DNA from: JAQVUB01 sp033809415
Lineage (GTDB): Bacteria > Verrucomicrobiota > Lentisphaeria > Oligosphaerales > Oligosphaeraceae
Direction: 5' to 3'
Length of the DNA stretch: 11,747 nt
NCBI GenBank assembly: GCA_033809415.1
Contig: JAPXLT010000140.1
Coordinates: 1 to 11,747, forward strand
Under the pieces are notes generated by a model. That model did not search any database. It saw nothing but the letters and a program-made list of their open reading frames with translations, and was not told the origin of the DNA. The translations under genes were made by a program, and so were the position numbers. Shown in pieces: positions 1 to 7,505 of this stretch (the stretch's first letter is position 1; each line of letters begins with the position of its first letter).

Positions 1-139
1 AAAGCCGACCTTGGCACATGGCGAGCCGTCCGATCTGTCGTCCGTGTCCCGTCCGTGTAAAGTCCGTGTAAAGTCCGTGTAAAGTCCGTGTCCCGTCCGT
101 GTAAAGTCCGTGTGGGTTGCGGGCGATCAGTCCGCGCCA
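1..139 (+). repeat. Composite dispersed repeat with an 11-bp tandem array (copy 1)
   Basis: Six full 11-bp units (gtccgtgt followed by aaa or ccc) run from 40 to 105, with a partial unit at 106-113. The unit order is ccc, aaa, aaa, aaa, ccc, aaa. The left flank (about 25-39) reads ccgtccgatctgtc and the right flank (114-139) gggttgcgggcgatcagtcc. Both flanks recur around the array at 6427-6467, so the array belongs to a larger mobile or copied module. Bases 1-15 (aaagccgaccttggc) match 11135-11149 exactly, so the window starts inside another repeat module. The 11-bp period is not a multiple of three, which argues against coding. Confidence 0.9.
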
Positions 140-140
140 A

Positions 141-233
141 GTCCTTTCGGGCATTTCGTTGTTCGAAAAGAATTTCTTACCTACCCAGCTTCACTGACGC
201 CTTGCGTCCATCTGCGTAATCTGCGGATAAAAA
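141..233 (+). repeat. Dispersed 'ttcgttgttc' repeat joined to a 'tctgcgtaatctgcgg' repeat
   Basis: Bases 141-202 align with 9901-9957. Both contain gcatttcgttgttc, then an A-run, gaatttc, and end in ctgacgcctt, with small indels between. Directly after it, 203-230 carries a three-beat phrase (tgcgtccatc, tgcgtaatc, tgcggata) of a kind that, from memory, is scattered between genes in many environmental bacterial genomes. No ORF or RNA gene is supported here. Confidence 0.75.
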
Positions 234-264
234 TGGACCCGGGATCATTTTTGGACACGGTCTA

Positions 265-304
265 TTTTGAGCAAAACTGCTTCAAGAAGCAAAATTGCTC
301 AAAA
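265..304. repeat. Imperfect 19-bp-arm palindrome (hairpin)
   Basis: Arms at 265-283 (ttttgagcaaaactgcttc) and 286-304 (gaagcaaaattgctcaaaa) are inverted copies with three central mismatches and a 2-nt loop. The outer arm supplies T on one side and A on the other, so transcripts from either strand would form a hairpin followed by a short U-rich tract. It lies about 290 nt beyond the stop of the minus-strand gene. It could be a distal bidirectional terminator or simply a palindromic repeat; no closer terminator is obvious. Confidence 0.6.
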
Positions 305-357
305 CAAAATTTCGTGCTACTATTGCCAAACTTCTTCTTTTTTGTGAAAGATTTTTT

Positions 358-541
358 ATGGACGATGGACAGGGACAGGAATGGACACGATGGACCGAAT
401 GGACAAGAATGGACTGCTGAATGGACAATGGACAGGGACAGGAATGGACACGTGCAGCAGGTGACGTCCTTGAACTTGTCCATTCGTCCATCAAACGGAA
501 AGTCCATCGCGTCCATGATGTCCGTTCTTGTTCATGTCCAT
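358..541. repeat. GGAC/GTCC-rich repeat block with internal inversion
   Basis: The left half (358-452) repeats atggac many times and holds a 25-bp perfect direct repeat at 365-389 and 428-452. The right half (477-541) carries the inverse word gtccat or tgtcc repeatedly (for example at 478, 488, 505, 514 and 536). The block is therefore a degenerate tandem array followed by an inverted one and could fold on itself. The open frames across it translate the repeat into low-complexity peptide and are not credible genes. Confidence 0.75.
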
Positions 542-587
542 GAAAATGAATGAAAACGCCCTGCGTGACCATATTTCCAAGAGCACT

Positions 588-3500
588 TCACTTGCCGCGG
601 GCATAGAATAGGCGGAAGCCGCCTTTGGGCACCTTGAAGCTGAACTCAGCCTGCGTCGGAACCGCTTTGCCGGTCTGCAAGTCAAGCACTGACTCCAGGC
701 TTGTCCAAGGGAAGGTGAAGGTGGTGCTTTCCTCGGCCTTGTAGTAGTTCCCGACCAGCAGGAGCATCTGCTTGTCCTGTCTGATTCCGGAATAGAACAT
801 CTGGTCATTGCTGCCAGTTGGCTCTAGTACCTCACCGTCCATAATCAGGTCTTCATACGGCCTCAGCATGGCCAGGGCCCGGGCGTGATAATAAAAGTCG
901 TGCGGGCTGTCCGTGAAATCCCCATAGCAGTAATAGGTAATGCCGTCAGCACCGTTGAGCAAGGCTTCCAGTACCATCATCTCGACCTTGTAGGGTTCAA
1001 ACTCGCCATACGTCCCAGTGCTCAGCCAAGGAATCTGCCGCCGCGACTTCATCTTCTGGTAATTGCCCCGGATGCGATGGTGGACGTCAATCGCCCGACC
1101 GGCCACATACAGGCTCGGCATGGCCATGTTGATGTATTGCGGATAAATGCGCTGGAAGAATTCCCCGCTGCGTACGGCGTCGCGGTTATAGTCGCCCTGG
1201 GTTGGCACCGACAGGCCGATTTCGGCGGCGCCGCGGCGTACGGCCGCATCAAGGTCACGCATCTGCTCGACGCGGCAGTCCAGGAGGAATTCCTCCAGGG
1301 GCTTGCCGCTTTTCTGGAGAGCCTCCTGGCAGCGCCGGCATTGCGCGGCAGACTGCTGCATCTGCCCCCAGCATTCAATGTCATAGAAGACATAGTCTGG
1401 GACACCCATTTTAACACAGCGCACCACCCGTTCCATTTCCTTCTCATAGAATTGCCCACGGTAGCTTGGGCAGAGCATGCGGTGGCTTTTGCCGGGGATA
1501 TCGCAAAACAACTCGCTGCCTTCCTTGTGCCCGCGCATCATCTCATGGAAAGCAGAGTCATTCATGATGATCTTATAGCCCTGCTGGCGAGCTGCGTCAA
1601 CGAATGCGCGCTGCGCCTGGTAGTCGTTGACGTTCCAAAAGCGCGGGAAGGCCGACACCGTGTTGAAGCCGAGCTTATCCCACTGCTCCAGGAAGTCCGG
1701 CCAGGCCATAGCATTGCCGACTGACATCCAGGACAAGCTGACATGCAGGCGCTGAAACCGCGGAATCGGCGGCAGGCTGACAATCTGCAACGGCAGCCGG
1801 CTCCGATGCTGGTCCACGCCGCCGCTTCGGCCCATGCTGAAAGCCGGCAAATCACCACGGCAATCCGGCGACACGGCCAAAAAAAGGTCGGGCGCTGATA
1901 ATCTCTTGTTCTTCTGGGTAATCGGCAGCACATAGCGCTGGTAGGTATGGCCGTCGATGACGATGCTCTCGGTCTCCAATTCCGGGCTGCGGACTGACAC
2001 CCCGGGCGGCAAGTCAAGAACCAGCGACGCCTCCTGGCCAACGGCTTGCCCGGTCCGCAGGTCGAGAAGCGAAAAGCGCTGCGGTGCCGGCACATCGCGG
2101 ATAATATCAAGGGTGCCAAGTCGGGTTCGGACCAGAAGTCCTTCCAAGGGAATTTCCTCGCCCGGAGATTGGTACGCCGCATTGAAATCAGGGCCAATCG
2201 TCTGCGCTTCCAGGACTGCCATCTCGTCTGAGAAAATGCTGCCGCTGGCGCCGATAATCTTCAGGATGAGATAGCGGGCTTCGGCTTGGATGCCGAGCGC
2301 AAAGGGATACATCCTGGTCGAATACACGCTGCCCTGCTCCTCGATATAATAGCTGTTGACAAAGTCGCTCTGGTCGCTTTCGCCGGGCATCAGCTTCTGC
2401 ATGCTCCGCGCCAGATGGTATGTCTTCCCATCTCGCGAAACGTATGCTGCCAAGGCGCTTGGAAACTTGAAGTTGCCGACGGTGCCGCCTAAGCAACGAA
2501 TCACCACCCGGTCGAGTTTTTCTGGTTTTCCCAGGTCAAGCTTAATGAACGCCTCGCCATTGCCGAAGTACCATCCAACGGCCTTGCGGTCAAACCAGAC
2601 CTTGTCATCGCTGCGGCTGGTCAACTTGCCGTCAGTCAAATCCAGGCCGTCATTCTCATCCTTGGTCAGGTGGTAATCCGGCGGTGGCACCAGCTGGAGC
2701 CTCTTGCCCAAGGCCAGGTTATTGCCTGTGGTCAGGTCAAACCAGAGTTGGCGGTCCTTGCGCGTCTGCAAGTTGCCGGCCTCGACCAAGGCTTTGGGGA
2801 TGGCCTGCGCTGTCTTGATGTCAAGCTGGTGCGGCAAAGCATAATAGGAATAGCTGCCAAGTACCTTGACCGCTGCCATCAGCACGGCCTTCTCAGCCAC
2901 GCCGACGCTCAAGGCCTGCTCGTCGATCTTAACCCGGGCCGAATAGACCAGCGGGTCAGCGTCGCTTGACTTCAGCACGATAGGCGTATCAGCCTGGCAA
3001 CGGTATTCGATCATTTGTGGATACAGGAAACAATCGGCCGCCAAGACAGCGTCGCCCAGGTCTGCCTCAGCAAAATACTGAAAAAGCAGCTGGTCGCCCA
3101 CCTGGATGGTTTCGTCGTTGCTCTTGCCCTCGACCGTGACTACCAAGCCGTTGGTCGGCCTGCGCACAATGCGAGCCTGCCGATAGTCGACCCAGGGGCC
3201 AATCTCCTGGCGACTCCCCAGCTGAGCAAAAGCCAGCGCAAAACTCCGACCGGCGCTGCGATGCATGGAGAATGTATTCCAGCCGACGAACAGATGCCCA
3301 AAAAGAGCACCGTTGGTACTGGCATTGCGCACCCAGGGCTTGGCGCTGGCGTTTTCCAGCTCGCCCATCTGGACTTGCAGGAACGCCTCGGCTGGCGCGG
3401 CTGGCACGTAGGTATGGAAGGAGGAGTAGTTGCCAGACGCGTTCGGTTCGACTTGCAAGCGCAAGGCTCCGTCAACGACTTCGGGATTGCAGCGAATCCA

Positions 3501-3719
3501 CTTCCAGGTTGCCTGATCAAAAGAACCGAAGTCGCACTGCCAGATGATGTTGTCGTTGGCGACAACTGACTGGGAACGAACCGCAGTCGCCCCACCCAAG
3601 CATAGGATCAAGCTCAAAGCCAAGGTTAGCCTCATTACTGAGTTCGAAAAACGTTGGCGTCCGCCATTCCCGGCAGACGGATTCGACAGACGCACCTGAA
3701 GACAAACACGTGACAACAT
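588..3719 (-). CDS. Exported multidomain putative glycoside hydrolase with F5/8C-like domain
   Basis: Predicted protein of 1043 residues. The ATG at 3719 is chosen because ggaggag lies 7 nt upstream; a TTG at 3740 overlaps that Shine-Dalgarno, and an internal ATG at 3635 lacks one. The N-terminus has a long basic region, then a hydrophobic core (about residues 31-45: LTLALSLILCLGGAT) and a likely signal peptidase I site near A-V-R-S-Q, so export is expected. Residues about 55-330 are beta-rich and unassigned. Residues about 334-502 (from NLALGK) resemble an F5/8 type C/discoidin module, a carbohydrate-binding fold. Residues about 655-960 look like a TIM barrel of the hypothetical glycoside hydrolase type: YDIECWG at 779-785 puts D780 and E782 as candidate catalytic acids, followed by C794-R-R-C797, a possible metal site. 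A later GADGITYY segment fits a late barrel strand, and a C-terminal beta domain closes the protein. Role inferred: extracellular or periplasmic polysaccharide processing. No CAZy family can be assigned by eye. Confidence 0.85.
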   Translation of the reverse strand: MLSRVCLQVRLSNPSAGNGGRQRFSNSVMRLTLALSLILCLGGATAVRSQSVVANDNIIWQCDFGSFDQATWKWIRCNPEVVDGALRLQVEPNASGNYSSFHTYVPAAPAEAFLQVQMGELENASAKPWVRNASTNGALFGHLFVGWNTFSMHRSAGRSFALAFAQLGSRQEIGPWVDYRQARIVRRPTNGLVVTVEGKSNDETIQVGDQLLFQYFAEADLGDAVLAADCFLYPQMIEYRCQADTPIVLKSSDADPLVYSARVKIDEQALSVGVAEKAVLMAAVKVLGSYSYYALPHQLDIKTAQAIPKALVEAGNLQTRKDRQLWFDLTTGNNLALGKRLQLVPPPDYHLTKDENDGLDLTDGKLTSRSDDKVWFDRKAVGWYFGNGEAFIKLDLGKPEKLDRVVIRCLGGTVGNFKFPSALAAYVSRDGKTYHLARSMQKLMPGESDQSDFVNSYYIEEQGSVYSTRMYPFALGIQAEARYLILKIIGASGSIFSDEMAVLEAQTIGPDFNAAYQSPGEEIPLEGLLVRTRLGTLDIIRDVPAPQRFSLLDLRTGQAVGQEASLVLDLPPGVSVRSPELETESIVIDGHTYQRYVLPITQKNKRLSAPDLFLAVSPDCRGDLPAFSMGRSGGVDQHRSRLPLQIVSLPPIPRFQRLHVSLSWMSVGNAMAWPDFLEQWDKLGFNTVSAFPRFWNVNDYQAQRAFVDAARQQGYKIIMNDSAFHEMMRGHKEGSELFCDIPGKSHRMLCPSYRGQFYEKEMERVVRCVKMGVPDYVFYDIECWGQMQQSAAQCRRCQEALQKSGKPLEEFLLDCRVEQMRDLDAAVRRGAAEIGLSVPTQGDYNRDAVRSGEFFQRIYPQYINMAMPSLYVAGRAIDVHHRIRGNYQKMKSRRQIPWLSTGTYGEFEPYKVEMMVLEALLNGADGITYYCYGDFTDSPHDFYYHARALAMLRPYEDLIMDGEVLEPTGSNDQMFYSGIRQDKQMLLLVGNYYKAEESTTFTFPWTSLESVLDLQTGKAVPTQAEFSFKVPKGGFRLFYARGK

Positions 3720-3726
3720 AAAATTA

Positions 3727-3733
3727 CTCCTCC
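3727..3733 (-). promoter_or_regulatory. Shine-Dalgarno deciding the start of the exported protein
   Basis: On the minus strand this reads ggaggag, 7 nt before the ATG at 3719. The strong match favours the 3719 start, which gives a signal peptide with an unusually long N-terminal region, over the ATG at 3635, which would give a shorter conventional signal peptide but has no Shine-Dalgarno. Confidence 0.8.
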
Positions 3734-3743
3734 AGTTCAAAGT

Positions 3744-3763
3744 TTGCGAGCTGATGTTCGCAA
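3744..3763. promoter_or_regulatory. Small inverted repeat upstream of the exported protein gene (possible operator)
   Basis: ttgcga at 3744-3749 and tcgcaa at 3758-3763 form a perfect 6-bp inverted repeat with an 8-nt spacer. It sits about 11 nt upstream of the minus-strand ribosome binding site, in the divergent intergenic region. Position and symmetry suit a regulator site or 5' UTR hairpin, but arms this short can occur by chance. Confidence 0.25.
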
Positions 3764-4031
3764 GGTTTTATCGAATGGTGAAAACTGCGGCGCTTTTCAA
3801 GCCGGACGCCAATTCCCGTATTTGGACTTTCCAAGTTCCAACAGCATCCTGAAACCTGCTTTCTATTGCATTATGCAAACATTAACATGCCTTATTCTGC
3901 TTGTCAAACAAAAAATACAATTTGTACGTACGTAGACCGCGTCCAAAAAGTTTGTATATGCCACGTCAAGTTAAGAATAAATTTTAATATGGCATTATCT
4001 TTAAGCAGTTGCCAAAACTTACAATATATCC

Positions 4032-4037
4032 TGAGGA
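4032..4037 (+). promoter_or_regulatory. Shine-Dalgarno deciding a GTG start for the U32 gene
   Basis: tgagga lies 10 nt before the GTG at 4048. The family's conserved N-terminus (E-I-L-A-P-A-G) begins only a few residues after this GTG, which supports it over the TTG at 4009. Confidence 0.7.
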
Positions 4038-4047
4038 ACTATTGCAC

Positions 4048-6114
4048 GTGAATGAAAAGTTAGAGATACTTGCGCCTGCCGGCGGGCGCCTCGAGCTGGA
4101 GGCTGCAGTCGCTGCGGGTGCGGATGCGGTTTATTTCGGGCTGAAAAAGCTTAATGCGCGGCAGGGTGCCAGCAATTTTGCCCAGGAAGAACTTGCCGAT
4201 ACCGTCGCTTACCTGCATCAGCATAATGTCCGCGCCTATCTGACCCTGAATATTGATCTGGCTCAACGGGAAATCGGCTTGGCGGCACGCTCACTCGAAG
4301 CGGCTCGCCAAGCGAAAGTTGACGCTGTCCTGATCCGGGATGCCGCCCTGCTCGAACTGATCCCCTTTTTCCCGGAACTGGATTTCCACTTCAGTACGCA
4401 AGCCGCCATCAGCAGCTCGGCTGGAATGCTGGCGGCAAAATCGCTGGGGCTGAAACGGGTCGTCCTCGCACGCGAGTTGACCGCCGCAGAAATTCAGGCT
4501 GCCTCGAGTGCCTCGGATGTCGAGATCGAGGTTTTTGTCCAGGGCGCTCTTTGCTTCAGCTGTTCCGGGCGCTGCCTGCTATCGAGCTGGGGTGGCGGAC
4601 GCAGTGGCAACCGCGGTTCCTGCACCAGCCCATGCCGGGTGCCATGGAAACTGCCGGAAAGCGATCCGGAGCGCCCCCTGTCCATGTTTGATCTCTGCCT
4701 CGCCGACCGCCTGCCTGAATTGGCGGCCTGCGGGGTTCATTCCCTCAAAATCGAGGGACGCCTGAAATCCCCCGCCTGGGTTAGGCAGGCCGTCACTTTA
4801 TATCGCCAGGCACGGGAAGGCATCTTGGACAAGAACACCCTCGAGACGCAAGCTGCCGAACTGGGCGCCTACAGCGGTCGCCAGCTGAGCAGCGCCTTCT
4901 TCTCCGGAATCCGCAGCAATATCACCGGCGAATCAGGACGTCCGGCAGGTCTCCCCATTCCCACTACTGATCCGGCGCCGGTTAAGCGCAATTGTCTGCG
5001 CCTGACTCTGCGGAGTGATGAACGCCAATCGGTTTTCTGGGATTTCAACAGGAACGAGCGGGAAGAGACCCTGCGCATACCGCCGCAGCGCATCACCTCT
5101 CCAAAACGCGCCATCTCCATACAGGCCATGCTCGATGCCCTCTCGAGCCAACCCGGCAGCCCGACCATGGAAATTACCTGTCCGGATGAACTCCGGGAAA
5201 AACTTTTGCCGCGCCGTTGCCAGAAAACTGTGCAGGATGCCCTCAACGACTTTCTGCGTCGAGCCGGAAAAGAAGCCGAAGGAACCGTCCGCATCAATCT
5301 TCCAGCGGAACTCAACGCTTTCCTCGAACAAAGCACACCTCGCTGCCGGAAAAACCACCTTACGCTCGGCGACACCCCGGATCGCATCCGCATAGGCATA
5401 AGCGAACTGCCCTGGTTCCGGAATTATGCCCGAAATCACCCTGTCAGCATAATCTTCTCCTGTATTCCGAGTACTGACGATCAGGATTTGCCTGTCCTTC
5501 TTGAAGAACTCGCTCCATGTCTGGCTGCCATAGCCTTGCCGCAAGTCCTTTATGAAGATCAGCTTACGCCATGCCGCAGACTACTGGCGTTTGCCCGCAA
5601 AGCCGACTTGACCGTTGAAGTCAATTCCTGGGACACTTGGTTTCTGGCTCGGGAAGCAGATGTTGCCATGGAAGCCGGCCCCGGACTAGCCATACTCAAT
5701 GCCAATGCGGCACGCTTCCTCGAAAAGCAGGGTTGCCGAAGCGCCACGATCTCCTGTGAAATCGACTCGAGCCAACTCGAGGACCTCTGCGAGAAAGCCG
5801 CGACTCCCCTGTCTCTGTGCGTTTTTGCCAGACCACCCCTGATGCAAACCAGAGTCGAACTGCCGGAAAACTACGCACCGGAACACGCACGCTCCTTCAC
5901 CGATGCACGCAATATCACCCTTTGCCCAAGACGGGAAGGCCCATTGACTGTCCTGCGCCCGGAACAGCCCTTTGACTGGCGCCTGCTGAAAAATCCGAAA
6001 GTGCGGACAGCCCATCTCATCGTTGACCTCGAGGCATCTCCAGACCCCGACCGGGACTTGAGCACCCTCGAAAAAACTCCGTTTTTGTTCAATTATGACC
6101 GCAAATTACGCTGA
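4048..6114 (+). CDS. U32-family protein (RlhA/TrhP/UbiU type)
   Basis: Predicted 688 residues, starting at a GTG. The N-terminus (VNEKLEILAPAGGRLELEAA) and the following AGADAVYFG segment are hallmarks of the U32 'peptidase' family, now known to include RlhA (23S rRNA C2501 hydroxylation), TrhP (tRNA U34 hydroxylation) and UbiU/UbiV (O2-independent ubiquinone hydroxylation). The U32 signature is intact: EVFVQGALC with C169, C172 and C176, then GRSGNRGSC (C192) and C196, followed by SLKIEGRLKSP. These cysteines lie where family members bind an Fe-S cluster. The long insert and C-terminal half (about residues 290-688) are less conserved; total length is near that of E. coli RlhA (about 650 residues), so an RNA-hydroxylase-like role is the best guess. 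It is cytoplasmic, with no signal peptide. It is monocistronic: the upstream gene diverges and an intrinsic terminator follows. Whether its substrate is rRNA, tRNA or something else cannot be told here. Confidence 0.9.
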   Translation: MNEKLEILAPAGGRLELEAAVAAGADAVYFGLKKLNARQGASNFAQEELADTVAYLHQHNVRAYLTLNIDLAQREIGLAARSLEAARQAKVDAVLIRDAALLELIPFFPELDFHFSTQAAISSSAGMLAAKSLGLKRVVLARELTAAEIQAASSASDVEIEVFVQGALCFSCSGRCLLSSWGGGRSGNRGSCTSPCRVPWKLPESDPERPLSMFDLCLADRLPELAACGVHSLKIEGRLKSPAWVRQAVTLYRQAREGILDKNTLETQAAELGAYSGRQLSSAFFSGIRSNITGESGRPAGLPIPTTDPAPVKRNCLRLTLRSDERQSVFWDFNRNEREETLRIPPQRITSPKRAISIQAMLDALSSQPGSPTMEITCPDELREKLLPRRCQKTVQDALNDFLRRAGKEAEGTVRINLPAELNAFLEQSTPRCRKNHLTLGDTPDRIRIGISELPWFRNYARNHPVSIIFSCIPSTDDQDLPVLLEELAPCLAAIALPQVLYEDQLTPCRRLLAFARKADLTVEVNSWDTWFLAREADVAMEAGPGLAILNANAARFLEKQGCRSATISCEIDSSQLEDLCEKAATPLSLCVFARPPLMQTRVELPENYAPEHARSFTDARNITLCPRREGPLTVLRPEQPFDWRLLKNPKVRTAHLIVDLEASPDPDRDLSTLEKTPFLFNYDRKLR

Positions 6115-6153
6115 AACCCTGGAACTACCACAAACTTTATCAGTCTAAATTGC

Positions 6154-6177
6154 AGTATTGAAACAATACTTTTTTTT
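6154..6177 (+). terminator. Intrinsic terminator after the U32 gene
   Basis: agtattg (6154-6160) and caatact (6164-6170) form a perfect 7-bp stem with an aaa loop, and the run of T from 6170 to 6177 is eight long. It begins 40 nt after the U32 stop codon. The stem is AT-rich, so termination may be partial, but the layout is textbook. Confidence 0.8.
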
Positions 6178-6187
6178 AACCATGTCA

Positions 6188-6284
6188 ACTCAACCCCGTA
6201 AAAGCCGACCCAACCATGAGGATTTTGCCAGAGAACGAGAAAGTTCATCCGTCAAAGCAACAACCCATACAAAATTTCCATGCT
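6188..6284 (+). repeat. Mosaic dispersed module, copy shared with 11123-11280
   Basis: actcaaccccgtaaaagccg at 6188-6207 matches 11123 onwards (one substitution and one extra A). The ttcatccgtcaaagca phrase beginning at 6244 is followed by caaccc-ata-aaaatt-tgc, matching 11240-11280 with few changes. The blocks occur in the same order at both sites, with different filler between, which indicates a common ancestral module rather than chance. Confidence 0.7.
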
Positions 6285-6300
6285 GGATAGGGATTATTTC

Positions 6301-6385
6301 GCGCCCTTTCAGGGCTTATGTTGTGGTGGGGGAATCCGGACCCAGGGCGTTGCCCTGGGCTGGTATGTCACGCCCTTTCAGGGCT
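6301..6385. repeat. REP-like palindrome cluster (three hairpins)
   Basis: Three short perfect hairpins are arranged symmetrically: gccct-ttc-agggc at 6303-6315, cccagggc-gtt-gccctggg at 6341-6359, and gccct-ttc-agggc again at 6372-6384. The outer two share the 15-mer cgccctttcagggct. From memory, similar palindromic words are common intergenic repeats in many environmental bacteria. They resemble REP/BIME elements in form and could affect mRNA stability or serve as substrates for a REP-associated transposase encoded elsewhere. Confidence 0.75.
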
Positions 6386-6403
6386 AATTCCAACATCGCT
6401 GAT

Positions 6404-6495
6404 CCGGCTGATCCGTCCGATCTGCCGTCCGTGTAAAGTCCGTGTAAAGTTCGTGTAAAGTCCGTGTGGGTTGCGGGTGGTCAGTCCGCGCAAGC
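6404..6495 (+). repeat. Composite dispersed repeat with an 11-bp tandem array (copy 2)
   Basis: Three full units of gtccgtgtaaa (one with a c-to-t change) at 6427-6459 and a partial at 6460-6467. The left flank gatccgtccgatctgcc (about 6410-6426) and right flank gggttgcggg followed by tcagtccgcgcaag match copy 1 at 25-140. The array ends about 45 nt before the moxR start codon and the right flank runs almost up to its ribosome binding site, so it forms part of the leader or promoter region of this cluster. Confidence 0.9.
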
Positions 6496-6500
6496 AATTC

Positions 6501-6506
6501 AAGGAG
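6501..6506 (+). promoter_or_regulatory. Shine-Dalgarno of the MoxR gene
   Basis: aaggag lies 6 nt before the ATG at 6513. It rules out the upstream in-frame start at 6471, which would put repeat-derived sequence into the protein. Confidence 0.85.
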
Positions 6507-6512
6507 AAATCA

Positions 6513-7505
6513 ATGGCCGTTGATGTCAAGCAGATCGGCGAACGAGTCGCTAAAGAAGCCGTCCTTCTGGAAAAAATCCGCGTCGAGATCGGGCGTGTAA
6601 TTGTCGGTCAGGAGCAATTAATCGACCGTCTTTTACTGGCTCTGTTATGCAATAACCATGTGCTCATCGAGGGGGTGCCAGGCCTCGCCAAGACCCTCAC
6701 TGTCACGACACTGGCAAAATGTATCCAAGCCACGTTTCACCGCATTCAATTTACACCTGACTTGCTGCCCGCTGACGTCGTCGGCACCCTCATCTACAAT
6801 CCCAAATCCGGCGATTTCAGCATTAAAAAAGGTCCGATTTTTGCCAACCTGATTCTAGCTGATGAAATTAACCGGGCACCCGCCAAAGTGCAAAGCGCAC
6901 TGCTCGAAGCGATGCAGGAACGCCAAGTCACCATCGGCGACGAAACCTTTAAGCTGGAAGAACCATTTTTAGTGCTGGCCACCCAGAATCCAGTCGAGCA
7001 GGAGGGCACTTATCCGCTGCCGGAAGCCCAGGTGGACCGCTTCATGTTCAAGCTCAAGGTCGATTATCCCGGCAAAGAAGACGAACTCAAAATTCTCCGC
7101 CGCATGGCCTCTTCCAAACCCGATATCGAGGTGCAGCCAATCGTCTCCCCTGCAGAAGTCACCCGCTTGCGTGAACTCGCTGACGATATCTTCATGGATC
7201 AAAAAATTGAAGAATACATTGTCAACTTGGTAGATGCCACACGGAACCCGTCCGATTATGGTCTGGAAGCGATCGAGGATATGATTCAGTACGGTGCCTC
7301 ACCGCGCGCAACGATTTTTTTGTGCATGGCTGCAAAAGGTCATGCGCTGCTCGAAGGTCGAGGCTACGTCACTCCGCAGGATGTCAAATCCGTGGCAATG
7401 GATGTGCTGCGTCACCGGGTAATCCTCAGCTATGAAGCCGAGGCCGAAGAAAAGACCTCCGAAGACCTCATCCAACAAATCCTGAATTCCGTTAAAGTAC
7501 CATGA
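6513..7505 (+). CDS. moxR: MoxR-family AAA+ ATPase
   Basis: Predicted 330 residues, the usual size for MoxR. Walker A is G54-V-P-G-L-A-K60-T61, with alanine where GLGKT is more common. Walker B is L113-I-L-A-D117-E118, followed by INRAPAKVQSALLEAM, a strongly conserved MoxR stretch. The sensor 1 region is LATQNP, then GTYPLPEAQVDRF with R176 in the expected arginine position. A C-terminal lid domain with SPRA follows. MoxR proteins act as ATP-driven chaperones that activate or assemble partners bearing VWA domains. Here it heads a cluster with DUF58 and BatA-like VWA proteins, its normal partners. The protein is cytoplasmic with no signal peptide. The next gene starts 258 nt later, beyond an inserted repeat array. 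Confidence 0.97.
   Translation: MAVDVKQIGERVAKEAVLLEKIRVEIGRVIVGQEQLIDRLLLALLCNNHVLIEGVPGLAKTLTVTTLAKCIQATFHRIQFTPDLLPADVVGTLIYNPKSGDFSIKKGPIFANLILADEINRAPAKVQSALLEAMQERQVTIGDETFKLEEPFLVLATQNPVEQEGTYPLPEAQVDRFMFKLKVDYPGKEDELKILRRMASSKPDIEVQPIVSPAEVTRLRELADDIFMDQKIEEYIVNLVDATRNPSDYGLEAIEDMIQYGASPRATIFLCMAAKGHALLEGRGYVTPQDVKSVAMDVLRHRVILSYEAEAEEKTSEDLIQQILNSVKVP

Larger units (their letters stand above)
3720..4047. other. Divergent intergenic region, AT-rich
   Basis: This 328-bp region separates two divergent genes and must contain promoters for both unless they are read from further away. It is clearly richer in A and T than the flanking genes, especially 3840-4030. No convincing -35/-10 pair was found. 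ttgtca at 3901-3906 and taatat at 3985-3990 are the best single hexamers but neither has a well-spaced partner. A self-complementary gtacgtac lies at 3924-3931. Unlike the other long gaps in the window, none of the dispersed repeat families was seen here. Confidence 0.6.

Noticed and set aside
110..553. 147-residue open frame on the plus strand
   Set aside because: It translates the 11-bp array flank, dispersed repeats and GGAC block into low-complexity peptide; there is no conserved domain.
885..1724. 279-residue open frame on the plus strand
   Set aside because: It lies wholly antisense to the exported protein gene, has no ribosome binding site or recognisable motif, and is explained by the GC-rich codon pattern of the real gene.
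3633..3740. Alternative starts for the exported protein (TTG at 3740, ATG at 3635)
   Set aside because: The TTG overlaps the Shine-Dalgarno of the ATG at 3719. The ATG at 3635 would give a tidier signal peptide but has no ribosome binding site, so 3719 is preferred.
3901..3930. Candidate sigma-70 promoter (ttgtca with tacgta downstream)
   Set aside because: The -10 hexamer matches the consensus poorly at an 18-bp spacing, so a promoter call is not justified.
4933..5544. 203-residue minus-strand frame opposite the U32 gene
   Set aside because: It is an antisense shadow without start signals or recognisable domain.
6158..6436. 92-residue open frame after the U32 gene
   Set aside because: It begins inside the terminator hairpin and runs through the REP-like hairpins and mosaic repeat; the repeated SRPFRA peptide simply reflects the DNA palindromes.
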